Assembly: GCA_943789205.1 (NCBI GenBank)
Contig: CALSTG010000001.1
Span: 568,182-632,181, forward strand
Direction: 5' to 3'
Source of the DNA: an uncultured Flavobacteriales bacterium
GTDB lineage: Bacteria > Bacteroidota > Bacteroidia > Flavobacteriales_D > Crocinitomicaceae
DNA length: 64,000 bases
This document shows positions 15,863 through 25,859 of this stretch, piece after piece. Numbering within the stretch: position 1 is the stretch's first letter; each line of letters begins with the position of its first letter. Made by a program: the position numbers and the translations under genes. Under the pieces are notes generated by a model. The model did not search any database. It saw nothing but the letters and a program-made list of their open reading frames with translations, and was not told the DNA's origin.

Positions 15863-17229
15863 AATTCAAAATTAAAAGACTTACTCTCCTCGGCAATTAA
15901 ATCCATAACCTCATCATGATCCCAATTCTCCTCGATATTCGGATATTGCATGACACGTTCCATGATCCCATCTTGAATTTTACCTTGCTTGTATGCCACA
16001 CTGTATGGAATTGTGCTAAAGGTTACTTGAGAATATAACGGGAGCCACTTTTTTGGATACAGTTTTGTATACTTTGCTTCAATTTTTTTTCGCAGAAGAA
16101 ATTGTTCATCTGCAACATAATCTCTCATTTCAAAGTAATTATCTAAGGATAGGTCTTGGAGTGCATCACCATCAGGTTTTCTTGTTAGGTTATATTCTTT
16201 AAATACAGCATCCCAATCTTCATTGTGCTTCAACATCAAGTCGTTCAATACAGTACAGTCCTCAAATCCTGAATTCATCCCTTGACCGTAAAATGGCACC
16301 GTGGCATGAGCTGAATCACCCATCAAAGCTACTTTTCCTTGTGTCCAAGGGTGGCACCTAATTATAGCCAAAGAGGCCAGCGGGTGATCTTCCCAAGCTT
16401 CTCCGACGGACGGCATCATCTCATAAAAGTCAGGGAATACTTCCTTGAAAAACTCGTCGACATCTGCTTTTGATTTTAATTTATCAAAAGCATATTTATG
16501 GTTTTCATGAGGCATAAATAAGGTGCAAGTAAAAGAACCATCTTCATTCGCTAAAGCAATCATCATAAAGCGACCTCTCGGCCATATATGCAGGGCATTT
16601 TTATCCATAACATACTCCCCGTTGGGACCCGCTGGAAGCAAGACCTCTCTGTATCCGTCATCAATAAAACGTTGACTAAAATTAAAACGAGGAAGCTTTT
16701 GCATTGAATTGTAACGAATTGCAGAAAAAGCACCGTCCGTTGCAAAAATCAAGTCTGACTTCGCTTCGAAAGTTTCTTGTGTTTGGTTATTTTTAATAAA
16801 GGCAATAGAATTTTCAAAATCTACTTTATAACATTCGTGATGGTAATGAATGGTTGCTTTACCCTCTTTCTCGGCTATATCCATCATTCTTGCATTGATA
16901 TGACCTCTAGAAACCGAATAAATAGCCTGTCCTTCCTCGCCGTATGGTTGGTAAGTAAGCTCTCCCGATTCGGCATGCATTACTCTCCCATACATCGGAA
17001 TTGCAATTTCACGAACAGTATCTCCAACGCCCACATCATCAAGAGCCTTCCATCCTCTCACGGACAAAGCTAGGTTTATAGACTTTCCTGCGGCAATATC
17101 TGCTTTTCTAATATCTGACCTTCTCTCATATATCGTAACAGAATATCCAGCTCTAGAAAGATATACTGCCCACAATGAGCCGACAAGCCCTGCTCCTATT
17201 ATTGTTGCTTTTTTTTGATTTGATTCCAT
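15859..17229 (-). CDS. kmo: Kynurenine 3-monooxygenase
   Basis: A 456-residue FAD-dependent hydroxylase that converts kynurenine to 3-hydroxykynurenine. The FAD-binding GAGLVGSLWAVYLSRAGYSVTIYERR fold is at residues about 12-37, abbreviated here. Further marks are KSINLALSVRGWKALDDVG, a kynurenine monooxygenase stretch, the second FAD motif ALMGDSAHATVPFYGQGMN and the C-terminal helical region. 3-Hydroxyanthranilate dioxygenase is encoded about 40 kb away (55803-56327), so the organism probably uses the kynurenine route for tryptophan breakdown or NAD synthesis. It lies downstream of a small membrane protein with a 2-base gap. Confidence 0.95.
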   Translation of the reverse strand: MESNQKKATIIGAGLVGSLWAVYLSRAGYSVTIYERRSDIRKADIAAGKSINLALSVRGWKALDDVGVGDTVREIAIPMYGRVMHAESGELTYQPYGEEGQAIYSVSRGHINARMMDIAEKEGKATIHYHHECYKVDFENSIAFIKNNQTQETFEAKSDLIFATDGAFSAIRYNSMQKLPRFNFSQRFIDDGYREVLLPAGPNGEYVMDKNALHIWPRGRFMMIALANEDGSFTCTLFMPHENHKYAFDKLKSKADVDEFFKEVFPDFYEMMPSVGEAWEDHPLASLAIIRCHPWTQGKVALMGDSAHATVPFYGQGMNSGFEDCTVLNDLMLKHNEDWDAVFKEYNLTRKPDGDALQDLSLDNYFEMRDYVADEQFLLRKKIEAKYTKLYPKKWLPLYSQVTFSTIPYSVAYKQGKIQDGIMERVMQYPNIEENWDHDEVMDLIAEESKSFNFEL

Positions 17230-17231
17230 TT

Positions 17232-17441
17232 TTATTTTCTCCAGTGTTTCGAATATGAAGACTCAAAATAGGTGCTTTTGAATCTCGATTTGTCTTTTTT
17301 GTTATGGTATGCAATCAACACCCTCCAAACCAATATACCAATGATTAGTATCCCAACCGTCTGTGCAGAAATATTCATGTAGTCTCTTACGATTGAGACA
17401 GAGCCTGAGTATTTAACTTGTATAAGTTCTTGTGGTGTCAT
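17232..17441 (-). CDS. Small single-helix membrane protein
   Basis: A 69-residue protein with one hydrophobic segment (about residues 28-46, QTVGILIIGILVWRVLIA) followed by a basic tail rich in Lys, Ser and Tyr. It is 2 bases upstream of kmo on the same strand, so a real operon member is likely. No family was recognised and no function can be inferred. Confidence 0.65.
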   Translation of the reverse strand: MTPQELIQVKYSGSVSIVRDYMNISAQTVGILIIGILVWRVLIAYHNKKDKSRFKSTYFESSYSKHWRK

Positions 17442-17517
17442 TTCGATTTCTTAAACACGAATGTACTGAGTTTGTTGTCATTAGTATCGAGATAAAATGA
17501 AGATTTATTCACATTAG

Positions 17518-18450
17518 CTACTTAGCACTTGGATTAATAAAAGTCAAATTCCGCTTAAGCCCTTTAAATTTAGTTCGCTTTAAAGGACTTCGTTTTAATA
17601 ATTCACGATAGGTTTCTTCATTTAAATCCATCCAATCCTTTTTTGTAAAATCGAGTAATTTTGGATTAGAAAGCCGCTCTTCTTTGTGCTGTTTTGAAAA
17701 TCGATTCCAAGGACAAACATCCTGACAAACATCACAACCAAAAGCCCAATTGTCCATTTTTCCTCTAAATTCCGATGGAAGTATTTCATCTTTAAGCTCA
17801 ATTGTGAGGTATGAAATACATTTGGAACCATCGACAACATAAGGTTCAATAATTGCATCAGTCGGGCAGTCATCGATACATTTCGTGCATGTCCCACAAT
17901 AATCTTTCATTGGAGCATCTTGATCAAATTGCAGATCTGTTATAAGCTCTGCAATAAAGAAAAAGCTTCCTTCTTTTGGATGAATTAAATTTGAATTTTT
18001 ACCCACCCAACCTAATCCTGACTTTTTTGCCCATGCTTTATCCATTACGGGTGCAGAATCTACAAAGGCACGGCCTTCAATAGTTCCGATTGTTTCATTT
18101 AAAAAATCAAACAATTGAGAAAGTCTCTCTTTTACAATATAATGGTAATCCTCTCCAAACGCATATTTTGAGATTTTCGGTGCATTCGAATCTTTTTGTT
18201 TGGCGTTTGTTGCATAGTTAAACAATAAAGAAATTACAGATTTTGCCCCTGGAACCAGCTTCGTCGGATCCAATCTTTTATCAAAATGATTTTCCATGTA
18301 GGACATCTTGCCATGACGATTGTTTTTCAACCAATTTTCCAATCTCGGAACCTCATCTTCAAGAAAACCTGCCTCTGAGAAACCACAATAAAAAAACCCC
18401 AGTTCTTTTGCCTTAGCTGTAATAGATTGCTTATGTTTACTGGCATTCAT
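17518..18450 (-). CDS. queG: Epoxyqueuosine reductase
   Basis: A 310-residue cobalamin-dependent iron-sulfur enzyme performing the last step of queuosine synthesis in tRNA. Visible features: [19 protein letters not shown] near the start, the SLLFNY strand, [22 protein letters not shown] as a strong family signature, and two 4Fe-4S motifs, [12 protein letters not shown] and [12 protein letters not shown]. The C-terminal HEAT-like extension of longer homologues is missing, as is usual in this phylum. It starts 1 base after the ruvB stop and is probably coupled to it. Confidence 0.95.
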   Translation of the reverse strand: MNASKHKQSITAKAKELGFFYCGFSEAGFLEDEVPRLENWLKNNRHGKMSYMENHFDKRLDPTKLVPGAKSVISLLFNYATNAKQKDSNAPKISKYAFGEDYHYIVKERLSQLFDFLNETIGTIEGRAFVDSAPVMDKAWAKKSGLGWVGKNSNLIHPKEGSFFFIAELITDLQFDQDAPMKDYCGTCTKCIDDCPTDAIIEPYVVDGSKCISYLTIELKDEILPSEFRGKMDNWAFGCDVCQDVCPWNRFSKQHKEERLSNPKLLDFTKKDWMDLNEETYRELLKRSPLKRTKFKGLKRNLTFINPSAK

Positions 18451-18451
18451 T

Positions 18452-19492
18452 CTAAAACAAACCTCCTTGACTGAACCCTATGTCAATTCCAAGATGTTTG
18501 TATGATTTTTCCGTTGCCTTTCTGCCTCTCGGAGTGCGCATTAAAAAACCTTCTTGAATTAAAAAAGGTTCATATACCTCCTCTATTGTACCTGCGTTTT
18601 CTCCAATTGCTGTTGCTATAGTTGTCAAGCCGACAGGTCCTCCAGCAAATTTTTCAACAACCGCTTTTAAGATTCTTAAATCCATTTCATCTAGCCCATT
18701 TGCATCTACATTTAAAGCTTTTAATGCGATTTCAGTTATGGGCTCATCAATTTTTCCAGAACCTTTGATTTGTGCAAAATCACGAACTCTTCTTAACAAT
18801 GCATTTGCAATTCTTGGCGTACCTCTACTTCTACTCGCGATTTTTATTGCAGCACGTTCGTCAATTTCAATTTCCAAAAGGCCAGCCGATCTCTGAATAA
18901 TTGCCGTTAAAGTTTCCGTGTTATAATACTCTAGTCTTGAATTGATCCCAAATCTAGCCCTCAAAGGACTTGTAAGCAAACCAGATCGAGTGGTGGCACC
19001 AATTAGTGTGAATGGATTTAAAGTGATTTGAACCGTTCGAGCATTTGGTCCTGAATCGATCATAATGTCAATAGCATAATCTTCCATTGCAGAATACAAA
19101 TACTCCTCAACAACAGGACTTAAACGATGAATCTCATCTATGAATAAGACATCGCCTGTAGCAAGATTGGTTAACAAGCCCGCCAAATCTCCAGGCTTAT
19201 CTAGGACAGGTCCACTCGTTACTTTGAAGCCCACAGCCATTTCATTGGCTATAATATTAGCCAAAGTTGTTTTACCTAATCCTGGAGGCCCATGCAAAAG
19301 GACATGATCAAGAGGTTCATTTCGAAGCGTAGCTGCTTGAACAAAAACCTCAAGATTTTCGACGATACTTGGTTGTCCAGCAAAATCAATAAGCTTTTGT
19401 GGTCGCAGAACTTTATCAAATTCCTTTTCAGAATTATTCTCAGCCTCTTCTTGATAATCAAACGAATCTTCCAACGATAGTCTTTCTAACAA
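18452..19492 (-). CDS. ruvB: Holliday junction branch migration helicase RuvB
   Basis: A 346-residue AAA+ motor of the RuvAB complex. The Walker [13 protein letters not shown] is near residue 68, Walker B is LFIDEIHRL, sensor I lies in [11 protein letters not shown] and the arginine finger region in SPLRARFG. The C-terminal winged helix ends with [19 protein letters not shown]. The only usable start is a TTG at 19492, because an in-frame stop lies just upstream and no ATG precedes the conserved [12 protein letters not shown]. ruvA is not adjacent. Confidence 0.96.
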   Translation of the reverse strand: MLERLSLEDSFDYQEEAENNSEKEFDKVLRPQKLIDFAGQPSIVENLEVFVQAATLRNEPLDHVLLHGPPGLGKTTLANIIANEMAVGFKVTSGPVLDKPGDLAGLLTNLATGDVLFIDEIHRLSPVVEEYLYSAMEDYAIDIMIDSGPNARTVQITLNPFTLIGATTRSGLLTSPLRARFGINSRLEYYNTETLTAIIQRSAGLLEIEIDERAAIKIASRSRGTPRIANALLRRVRDFAQIKGSGKIDEPITEIALKALNVDANGLDEMDLRILKAVVEKFAGGPVGLTTIATAIGENAGTIEEVYEPFLIQEGFLMRTPRGRKATEKSYKHLGIDIGFSQGGLF

Positions 19493-19550
19493 ATTTACAA
19501 AAGAAACAATAGCATTCTACGAATACTTAAAAGGAAAATGATGAGGGGTT

Positions 19551-20225
19551 CTATACGTTTTTTAGAACATCAAGCATTTTTGACATATCGTCAAAAATAT
19601 AATCCGCTAAATTGAGCTTAAGATTTGGTTCATGGGTTTTCTCTGGAATACAAACAACATCCATTTTTGCCGCTTTACCTGATATAACACCATTAAAAGA
19701 ATCCTCTATAACGAGACATTTGGAGGGCTGAATAGAAAGGGCTTTTGCTGCTGATATATATACTGCAGGATGTGGTTTTCCGTAGGGCTCCTTTTCTGCG
19801 GAATGTACAAAGTCAAAATATTTTTCAATATTCATTGCTGATAATACTGCGTTAAGAAGACGGTAAGGGGAAGAGGTCGCCAAACCAATTTTAATATTTA
19901 CTTTTTTTAAATAATCAAGTGTATCATGCACTCCTCGCAATGGCATTGGGTTTTTATGAACCAATTCAATCATTTGATCAATAATTGCATCTTCAACTGC
20001 TTTTTCATCCTGAACACCAAGATTTTTGTTTTGATTCCAAAATGCAATCACCTCATCAATCCTTAATCCAACTGTTTTTTGAAAATCCTTTCTTTCCATA
20101 TCTAAACCAACAGATTTAAAGACATGCTCCATTGCGATTTTCCATTGAGGTTCAGAATCGATTAAAACACCGTCCATATCAAAGATGACTGCTTCATAAT
20201 TGGCTATAGATAGTCTTGTATTCAT
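19551..20225 (-). CDS. HAD-superfamily sugar phosphatase (HxpB-like)
   Basis: A 224-residue cytoplasmic hydrolase. HAD motif I is VIFDMDGVLIDSEP (nucleophile Asp in the first D, acid/base in the second), motif II is GLATSS, the lysine lies in KPHPAVY, and motif IV is CLVIEDSFNGV. A helical cap follows motif I, as in beta-phosphoglucomutase and 2-deoxyglucose-6-phosphatase-like enzymes. The substrate is not certain. Its ATG overlaps the stop of the upstream broken lipoprotein gene by 4 bases. Confidence 0.88.
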   Translation of the reverse strand: MNTRLSIANYEAVIFDMDGVLIDSEPQWKIAMEHVFKSVGLDMERKDFQKTVGLRIDEVIAFWNQNKNLGVQDEKAVEDAIIDQMIELVHKNPMPLRGVHDTLDYLKKVNIKIGLATSSPYRLLNAVLSAMNIEKYFDFVHSAEKEPYGKPHPAVYISAAKALSIQPSKCLVIEDSFNGVISGKAAKMDVVCIPEKTHEPNLKLNLADYIFDDMSKMLDVLKNV

Positions 20226-21082
20226 AGTTTAATTATTTTCATCTTTTGTTTACCTAAGCGACTTTTTTCAGCCACAATTCTGACCTCACTTTCTGATTCA
20301 ACAGATATGCCCTCCCATTGTTGAAGCCGTCCAAGATTCTTTTTACGAAGCAATTTGAATTGACCATTTATACGCTCATAAATATATAACCGTTTATAGG
20401 TCAACACATACAATTTGTTATTCAAATAATCACAACCAGTTACCGATCCTGTTAACCAAGAAACACCTTTTAGTTGAATTTCTTGAAGAAATTTCACCTC
20501 GAGCTTGTTGTTTACAGATGTCTGGCTTCATAAATTTTACATTGAGCCCTTGTATGGCTTCGATCTGTCTTTAGATAAAATCAAAAGCTTACCGTCCGCA
20601 TATGCAAGGGCTTCTGCATCAAAGTTCATATCATCCTCCTCGGGCGGAAACTTCTTTTGATCGGGATATTTAAATGGATAACGTTCAGCTTTGACGGTGT
20701 CAGGAAAGTTATGATTAAACTTTCCATCAATATAATTCCATCCCCATTGTTTTATTATAGGAATGCGATAAACCATCAAGTCATTCCTATTGTTTCGATT
20801 GTTACCAATATCTCCAATGTATAAAAAATCACGATCAGAAGAAAGATCCTCCCAATCTATATTTTTGGCGCCGGACACAAAGATTTTATGAATAAGAACA
20901 CCATCATGCCCTAAAACATAAACATATGGTTCATCTCCACTATCGTTTATTGAAAAATAAAAATCACGAAACGATTCATCAATACCTGAAATCTCATTTA
21001 GTTCACTCGATAATTTATATTTTTTCGAGGCACAAGAAGCTAAAAAAAAGAGACAAACAATGATGTAGTTGCACTTTTTCAT
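20222..21082 (-). pseudogene. Interrupted lipoprotein gene, beta-propeller-like
   Basis: Two open segments in the same reading frame (20537-21082 and 20222-20497) are separated by a TAA and a TGA within about 40 bases. The first begins with a lipoprotein signal (LFFLASCASKK) and continues SSELNEISGIDESFRDFYFSINDSGD, IDWEDLSSDRDFLYIGDIGNN and FDAEALAYADGKLLILSKDRS, a pattern seen in SdiA-regulated or phytase-like propellers. The second supplies the final blade, LKGVSWLTGSVTGCDYLNNKLYVLTYKRLYIY. Translating the gap in another frame gives a plausible bridge (NVKFMKPDI), so two compensating indels are likely, by real decay or sequence error. Upstream it overlaps the CNNM gene by 4 bases. Confidence 0.72.
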
Positions 21083-22335
21083 GACTTAAGGTATACACTA
21101 ACGATTTCAATTCTGCGGTCTGTAACGTCCTCTACAACGAATGCAAAGCCACCCATTTTTAACTTAGAATTTTTCTCAGGAATATTGGCAAGTTCAAAAA
21201 GGATTAAGCCTCCTAAAGTTTCATACTCTTCGGACTCGGGAATATTCAGACTATACTGTTCATTAATGTAATCTATTTCTACTCTGGCAGAAAATCGAAA
21301 ATGTTTATCTGAAATTTTCTGCTCAATTAAATCGTCTTTATCATGCTCATCCTCAATTTCACCAAAAATCTCCTCGATGACATCCTCTAAAGTAACCATA
21401 CCTGCTGTACCACCATACTCATCAGATACAATAGCTATATTCCCTGATTGTTCGGTGAATTTTGCCAAGAGTTCTTCTCCTGTAGTAACAGAAGGCACAA
21501 AATGTATGGGTAATAAAATTTGTTTAATCGATTCAGGTGATTTAAACAGATCATAGGAATGAACGTATCCAATTATATTATCTATTGAGTCTCTGTAAAT
21601 AATAACCTTTGAAAGCCCCTTAGCTATAAACAGCTGCATCACTGTTTTTAGAGAATCATTGATATCAACAGCAATTATTTCCGTTCGTGGTATCATACAA
21701 TCCCTTGCCTTAACATTAGAAAAATCTAAAGCGTTTTTCAATAAATTCATGTCTTCCGTAGAAATCTCTTCGCTATCGATTCTCTCTGATATATCCTCAA
21801 CAAAGTGTTCCAAATCAACCTTTGAGAATACTTTTTGATTGGTTTTTTGATCGTAGCCAAACGCCTTTAAAACAATCCAACTGATAGCTAAAATAACATG
21901 CGTTGGAATGAATAGCAGAATGTAAAGTATAAATAAGGGAAAGGTTCCTATTTTTAGGAAACGATTGGGATTGTATTGAACAAGACTTTTTGGAATAAAC
22001 TCAGCTGCAATAAGAACCAGTATGGTAGATAACAGTGTTTGTAAGAGAAGCAGTCCCGCTTCTGAAGTAATTCCCCAACCATAAAGGACAGGATCTAGAA
22101 TCTGTGCAGCAGATATACCGTAAACAACTAGCGATACATTATTTCCAAGTAAAATAAAAGCAATGATTTTAGATTCATTGCGGTAAAAAATAGATTGTAT
22201 TTTACTTAGAAGTGTCCCTTTGCTCTTATCTACTTCGATTTTTAATCGATTTGATGCAAGAAATGCAATCTCCATCGCAGAGAAGAATGCAGAAAAAACA
22301 AGCGCCACGAATAAAAAACAAATCGCGTTGAACAT
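21079..22335 (-). CDS. CNNM/CorC-family membrane protein with CBS pair
   Basis: A 418-residue protein: an N-terminal DUF21/CNNM transmembrane domain (about residues 1-180, FSAFFSAMEIAFLASNRL at the start), two CBS domains (about 200-320, ARDCMIPRTEIIAVD and VSDEYGGTAGMVTLEDVIEEIFGEI) and a C-terminal CorC/HlyC domain. Homologues act in Mg2+ or Na+ transport; in gliding Bacteroidota the same architecture is GldE. No gld genes are nearby, so GldE is not claimed. ATG 22335 is preferred over a TTG four codons earlier. Confidence 0.88.
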   Translation of the reverse strand: MFNAICFLFVALVFSAFFSAMEIAFLASNRLKIEVDKSKGTLLSKIQSIFYRNESKIIAFILLGNNVSLVVYGISAAQILDPVLYGWGITSEAGLLLLQTLLSTILVLIAAEFIPKSLVQYNPNRFLKIGTFPLFILYILLFIPTHVILAISWIVLKAFGYDQKTNQKVFSKVDLEHFVEDISERIDSEEISTEDMNLLKNALDFSNVKARDCMIPRTEIIAVDINDSLKTVMQLFIAKGLSKVIIYRDSIDNIIGYVHSYDLFKSPESIKQILLPIHFVPSVTTGEELLAKFTEQSGNIAIVSDEYGGTAGMVTLEDVIEEIFGEIEDEHDKDDLIEQKISDKHFRFSARVEIDYINEQYSLNIPESEEYETLGGLILFELANIPEKNSKLKMGGFAFVVEDVTDRRIEIVSVYLKS

Positions 22336-22355
22336 AGAGTACAACAATGTAAGGA

Positions 22356-23633
22356 TTATTTGATTAAATCAGAACCTATATCCTTTCTGTAATTCATACC
22401 ATCAAAGCTTATCTTCTCAATAGATTCGTAAGATTTTTTCATGGCAAATTCAATATTCTTACCATAGGAGGTTACTGCGATCACCCTTCCTCCTGAGGTA
22501 ACCGAAGAAGGTCCGTCAGACTGTGTTCCAGCATGAAAACATAAACTATCAACCACACTATTCAGACCATAAATAGGTTTTCCCTTCTTATACGACTTCG
22601 GGTATCCTCCTGAAACAAGCATAATTGTTGCCGCACTTTTATCGTAAAATTGAATATCTCTTTCAGATAAGGTGTTTGTTGCGATACCTTCAAATAAATC
22701 CAAAATATCAGATTTTAGACGAGGTAACACTACTTCAGTTTCAGGATCTCCCAATCGGCAGTTGTATTCAATTACATAGGGATCTCCCTTCACGTTGATA
22801 AGGCCAAAAAATATAAACCCTTTATAGTTTATACCTTCAGACTTCAATCCTTTCGTTGTTGGCACAATGACTTGATTGTGCACTTTATCCATAAATGCAG
22901 CATCTGCAAAGGGCACTGGGCTGACAGCTCCCATACCACCAGTATTCAAACCTGTATCACCCTCACCTATTCTTTTGTAATCTTTTGCTTCTGGAAGCAG
23001 CTTAAATGATTGACCATCTGTAATTACGAATACAGAAACTTCTCTTCCGTCTAAAAATTGTTCAATTACTACTTTTTCACTAGCATTACCAAATTTGGAA
23101 TCCATGAGCATACTTGTAAGCTCGCGCTCCGCTTCAGCCAAATCGTTGAGAATTAAAACTCCTTTTCCGGCTGCCAATCCATCAGCTTTAAGAACATAAG
23201 GTGCATTCATTGCCTTTAGGAAAGCAATACCTTTTTCAAGTGTACCCTTTGTGAAGGTCCCGTATTTTGCAGTAGGAATATTGTGTCTTTTCATAAAGGC
23301 TTTGGCAAAATCTTTACTTCCTTCAAGCTGGGCACCTTCTTTATCTGGACCAATGACGGAAACTTCACGAAGTGCATCATCCGCATTAAAATAATCAGCA
23401 ATACCATTTACTAAAGGCTCCTCAGGTCCGACAACAACAAGCTCAATATTATTTTCTAAAACAAACGCTTTTACCGCGTCAAAATCATTTGGATCAATGG
23501 CTATATTTTTACCGTGCTTACGTGTTCCTGAATTGCCTGGAGCGATATATAATTCGTCCAATATAGAACTTTGTGCCATTTTCCATGCAAGTGCATGCTC
23601 TCGACCACCGGATCCCAACAATAAAATTTTCAT
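22356..23633 (-). CDS. purD: Phosphoribosylamine-glycine ligase
   Basis: A 425-residue ATP-grasp enzyme (GAR synthetase), second step of purine synthesis. Signatures are MKILLLGSGGREHALAWK at the start, GPEEPLVNGIAD, YVLKADGLAAGKGV for ATP binding and YNCRLGDPETEVVLPRL near the metal site. ATG 23633 shares a base with the purQ stop (TAATG), better than a TTG two codons upstream. With purQ it forms a purine operon. Confidence 0.97.
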   Translation of the reverse strand: MKILLLGSGGREHALAWKMAQSSILDELYIAPGNSGTRKHGKNIAIDPNDFDAVKAFVLENNIELVVVGPEEPLVNGIADYFNADDALREVSVIGPDKEGAQLEGSKDFAKAFMKRHNIPTAKYGTFTKGTLEKGIAFLKAMNAPYVLKADGLAAGKGVLILNDLAEAERELTSMLMDSKFGNASEKVVIEQFLDGREVSVFVITDGQSFKLLPEAKDYKRIGEGDTGLNTGGMGAVSPVPFADAAFMDKVHNQVIVPTTKGLKSEGINYKGFIFFGLINVKGDPYVIEYNCRLGDPETEVVLPRLKSDILDLFEGIATNTLSERDIQFYDKSAATIMLVSGGYPKSYKKGKPIYGLNSVVDSLCFHAGTQSDGPSSVTSGGRVIAVTSYGKNIEFAMKKSYESIEKISFDGMNYRKDIGSDLIK

Positions 23634-24319
23634 TAGCAATATTTTAATAAGGATTCAAAGAGCATCGCTCCATCCTTGGTCTTTAAAATTGGATCTGATG
23701 ATCTTTCAGGGTGAGGCATCATACCAAATACATTTTTCGTTTTATTGGTTACACCCGCAATATTTAGAATGGAACCGTTTGGATTAACTGCATCTGAATC
23801 CACACCATTTTTATCACAATATTTAAACAATATCTGATCGTTATTTTGAAGTTTTGCAATAGTATCCTCTCCGGCGTAATATCTCCCTTCACCATGCGCA
23901 ATTGGAACGGAATAGGCCATATTGTGGTCTAATCCTTTTGATATCGCGGCACTCGATGAAACTGGTTTTAAATAAACATTTTTACAAATGAATTTTTGAT
24001 TATTGTTATGTAATAATGCCCCATCAAGCAAACCTGTTTCAGTTAGTATTTGAAAGCCGTTACATATACCCAGAACATATCCACCCTTTTCAGCATGAGT
24101 AATTACGTCATTCATGATTGGAGAAAATTTAGCTATTGCCCCTGATCGCAGATAATCTCCAAATGAGAAACCTCCAGGAAGTACAACCATATCAACTCCT
24201 TTCAAATCTCTTTCTTTATGCCATAAAGAAACGACCTCTTGCTTTAATACCTTCTCAAGAATATAAACCATATCCTGATCGCAGTTTGAACCAGGAAATG
24301 TTACTACACCAAATTTCAT
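23633..24319 (-). CDS. purQ: FGAM synthase glutaminase subunit PurQ
   Basis: A 228-residue class I glutamine amidotransferase that supplies ammonia to PurL in the fourth purine step. It starts FGVVTFPGSNCDQDM, has the glycine-rich VVLPGGFSFGDYLR, the nucleophile cysteine in VLGICNGFQILTE and the catalytic His-Glu in MMPHPERSSDP. A separate PurQ implies the three-part PurS/PurQ/PurL enzyme rather than one large fused PurL; purS and purL are not in the window. Confidence 0.96.
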   Translation of the reverse strand: MKFGVVTFPGSNCDQDMVYILEKVLKQEVVSLWHKERDLKGVDMVVLPGGFSFGDYLRSGAIAKFSPIMNDVITHAEKGGYVLGICNGFQILTETGLLDGALLHNNNQKFICKNVYLKPVSSSAAISKGLDHNMAYSVPIAHGEGRYYAGEDTIAKLQNNDQILFKYCDKNGVDSDAVNPNGSILNIAGVTNKTKNVFGMMPHPERSSDPILKTKDGAMLFESLLKYC

Positions 24320-24366
24320 CTTAAACGTCTTTAGACTGCAAAATTAGTTAAATATACATTTTCAAT

Positions 24367-25317
24367 CTAGGAGAAAATGAAAAACTTGATAACAGAAAAA
24401 GACAAGAGCAAATAAAACACACCACTTGAGGCCATACCTAGTGTCTCACTTCGGAATGCGAAGGGTAATAAAAGACATAATGGCAGTAGTAAAAGACTAA
24501 AAAATGAGATTTGTTGAAAACTTAGCATATAAAAAATGCTAATCAAAAGCAGGACAATAAAAAGAACCAAAAGCATCTGAAATTGTCTCTTTGAACGAAT
24601 GGCACTTTTTTGCCATTGGGATATGAACGCTACAAATCCAATAATCGAAGCAAAAAATAAAACACCTAAAACTACGAGCCAATCTGCACGAAGCAAACCT
24701 TTTTCAGGGTATAATGAAACATCTAATGACGGCCAACCCAAAAGGTAAATTGCTGATAAATGATAAAAGAAAGGAAGTGCTGATGCTAAAATACCTACGA
24801 TAACATCTCTGAAAGATAAAGGCCGCATAAACCTGACAATCCCGAGCATAAAAGGCAACATTAAAAGTAGCGCTGGGAGCACAGAGGATGCTAATCCACC
24901 AAGTAACATAATATTAAACACAGTAGAAATCCTTGTCTCATTTTGGTTTAAATTAAACAGTTGCTGAATCATTAAAATCAAAAAGAAATGTGCGATAAGA
25001 ACGCCATTTAAGGTAAAAGAAATGCCAAAAAAACTAATAAAAACAACATAGCAAGGAGCAACTAGATAGGTTATTCTATCGAAAAAATTGGACTTATTAA
25101 AAATCCTATTCAAAACGATAGCATTTATCAAAACTAATAGCGTGGCACAAAGATTTGTATTGAACATGCTAATTTTAAGAAAGCCATCCCAATAACCGAA
25201 AACATTGCTATCCGTTGTATAAAACCTTGTGGTAATGTTTAAGAAATGAAACAGCCCCAGAAACAGCGGTAAAAGCAGTAATACGATTGTTCTATTTCCA
25301 GAAAATAGCTTAAGCAA
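24367..25317 (-). CDS. Polytopic membrane protein of unknown function
   Basis: A 316-residue protein with about nine to ten hydrophobic helices covering nearly the whole chain, and almost no soluble loops. It resembles uncharacterised integral membrane proteins found in Bacteroidota near purine genes (DUF6427-type), but this is a weak recollection. The start is a TTG at 25317: an in-frame TAG lies 8 codons upstream with no ATG between. No catalytic motif is visible. Confidence 0.72.
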   Translation of the reverse strand: MLKLFSGNRTIVLLLLPLFLGLFHFLNITTRFYTTDSNVFGYWDGFLKISMFNTNLCATLLVLINAIVLNRIFNKSNFFDRITYLVAPCYVVFISFFGISFTLNGVLIAHFFLILMIQQLFNLNQNETRISTVFNIMLLGGLASSVLPALLLMLPFMLGIVRFMRPLSFRDVIVGILASALPFFYHLSAIYLLGWPSLDVSLYPEKGLLRADWLVVLGVLFFASIIGFVAFISQWQKSAIRSKRQFQMLLVLFIVLLLISIFYMLSFQQISFFSLLLLPLCLLLPFAFRSETLGMASSGVFYLLLSFSVIKFFIFS

Positions 25318-25408
25318 ATCAATAAATTTAAATGTAAACTAAAAGTGTAAAATTAATAGAATTAAAGTCTTAGCGTGAACAAAAAAGAATCGAAATAATA
25401 CTTAATTA

Positions 25409-25440
25409 TTGGCGCTAGAACGCTAAAAATGATATCTTTG
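25409..25440 (+). promoter_or_regulatory. Bacteroidota housekeeping promoter for the DksA-like/lspA operon
   Basis: TTGG (25409-25412), a 20-base spacer, then TATCTTTG (25433-25440). This matches the Bacteroidota -33 TTTG / -7 TAnnTTTG promoter. The gene start is 36 bases downstream of the -7 box. Confidence 0.7.
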
Positions 25441-25475
25441 GGCGACTAATTTCTTTACAATTCAAACCATATTTT

Positions 25476-25859
25476 ATGGCAAAGCAAAAAAATAGATATT
25501 CAGACAAAGAACTCAAAGAGTTTAAAGATTTGATTTTGGGTAAACTCAAAGAAGCACAGGACGATTATAATCTATTGATTGGTTCACTATCGCATAATGA
25601 TGATCACGGTACAAACGATACAGGTAGGACATTCAACATGATGGAGGATGGCTCAGAAACTTTGTCTAGAGAAGAGCTTGCATCCCTCGCAGCGCGACAA
25701 GAAAAGTTTATTAATAATCTTCAGGCCGCACTAGTTCGAATTGAAAATAAAACTTACGGTATTTGTCGAGTTAATGGCACCCTAATTCAAAAAGAAAGGT
25801 TAAAACTTGTCCCGCACGCTACAATGAGTATTGATGCGAAAAATGCGCAAAACAAGTAG
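25476..25859 (+). CDS. TraR/DksA-family protein lacking the zinc cysteines
   Basis: A 127-residue protein with a DksA-like fold: an N-terminal coiled coil (about 8-85, containing DDHGTNDTGRTFNMMEDGSETLSREE), then the globular motif YGICRVNGTLIQKERLKLVPHATMSIDAKN. The four-cysteine zinc finger is reduced to a single Cys, as is usual in this Bacteroidota branch. DksA proteins bind RNA polymerase in the secondary channel and tune it with ppGpp; this branch is less studied. lspA starts immediately after its stop. Confidence 0.88.
   Translation: MAKQKNRYSDKELKEFKDLILGKLKEAQDDYNLLIGSLSHNDDHGTNDTGRTFNMMEDGSETLSREELASLAARQEKFINNLQAALVRIENKTYGICRVNGTLIQKERLKLVPHATMSIDAKNAQNK

Noticed and set aside
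21079..22335. Naming the CNNM/CBS protein GldE
   Set aside because: The architecture fits, but no gliding genes are adjacent and the same architecture occurs in ion transport proteins.
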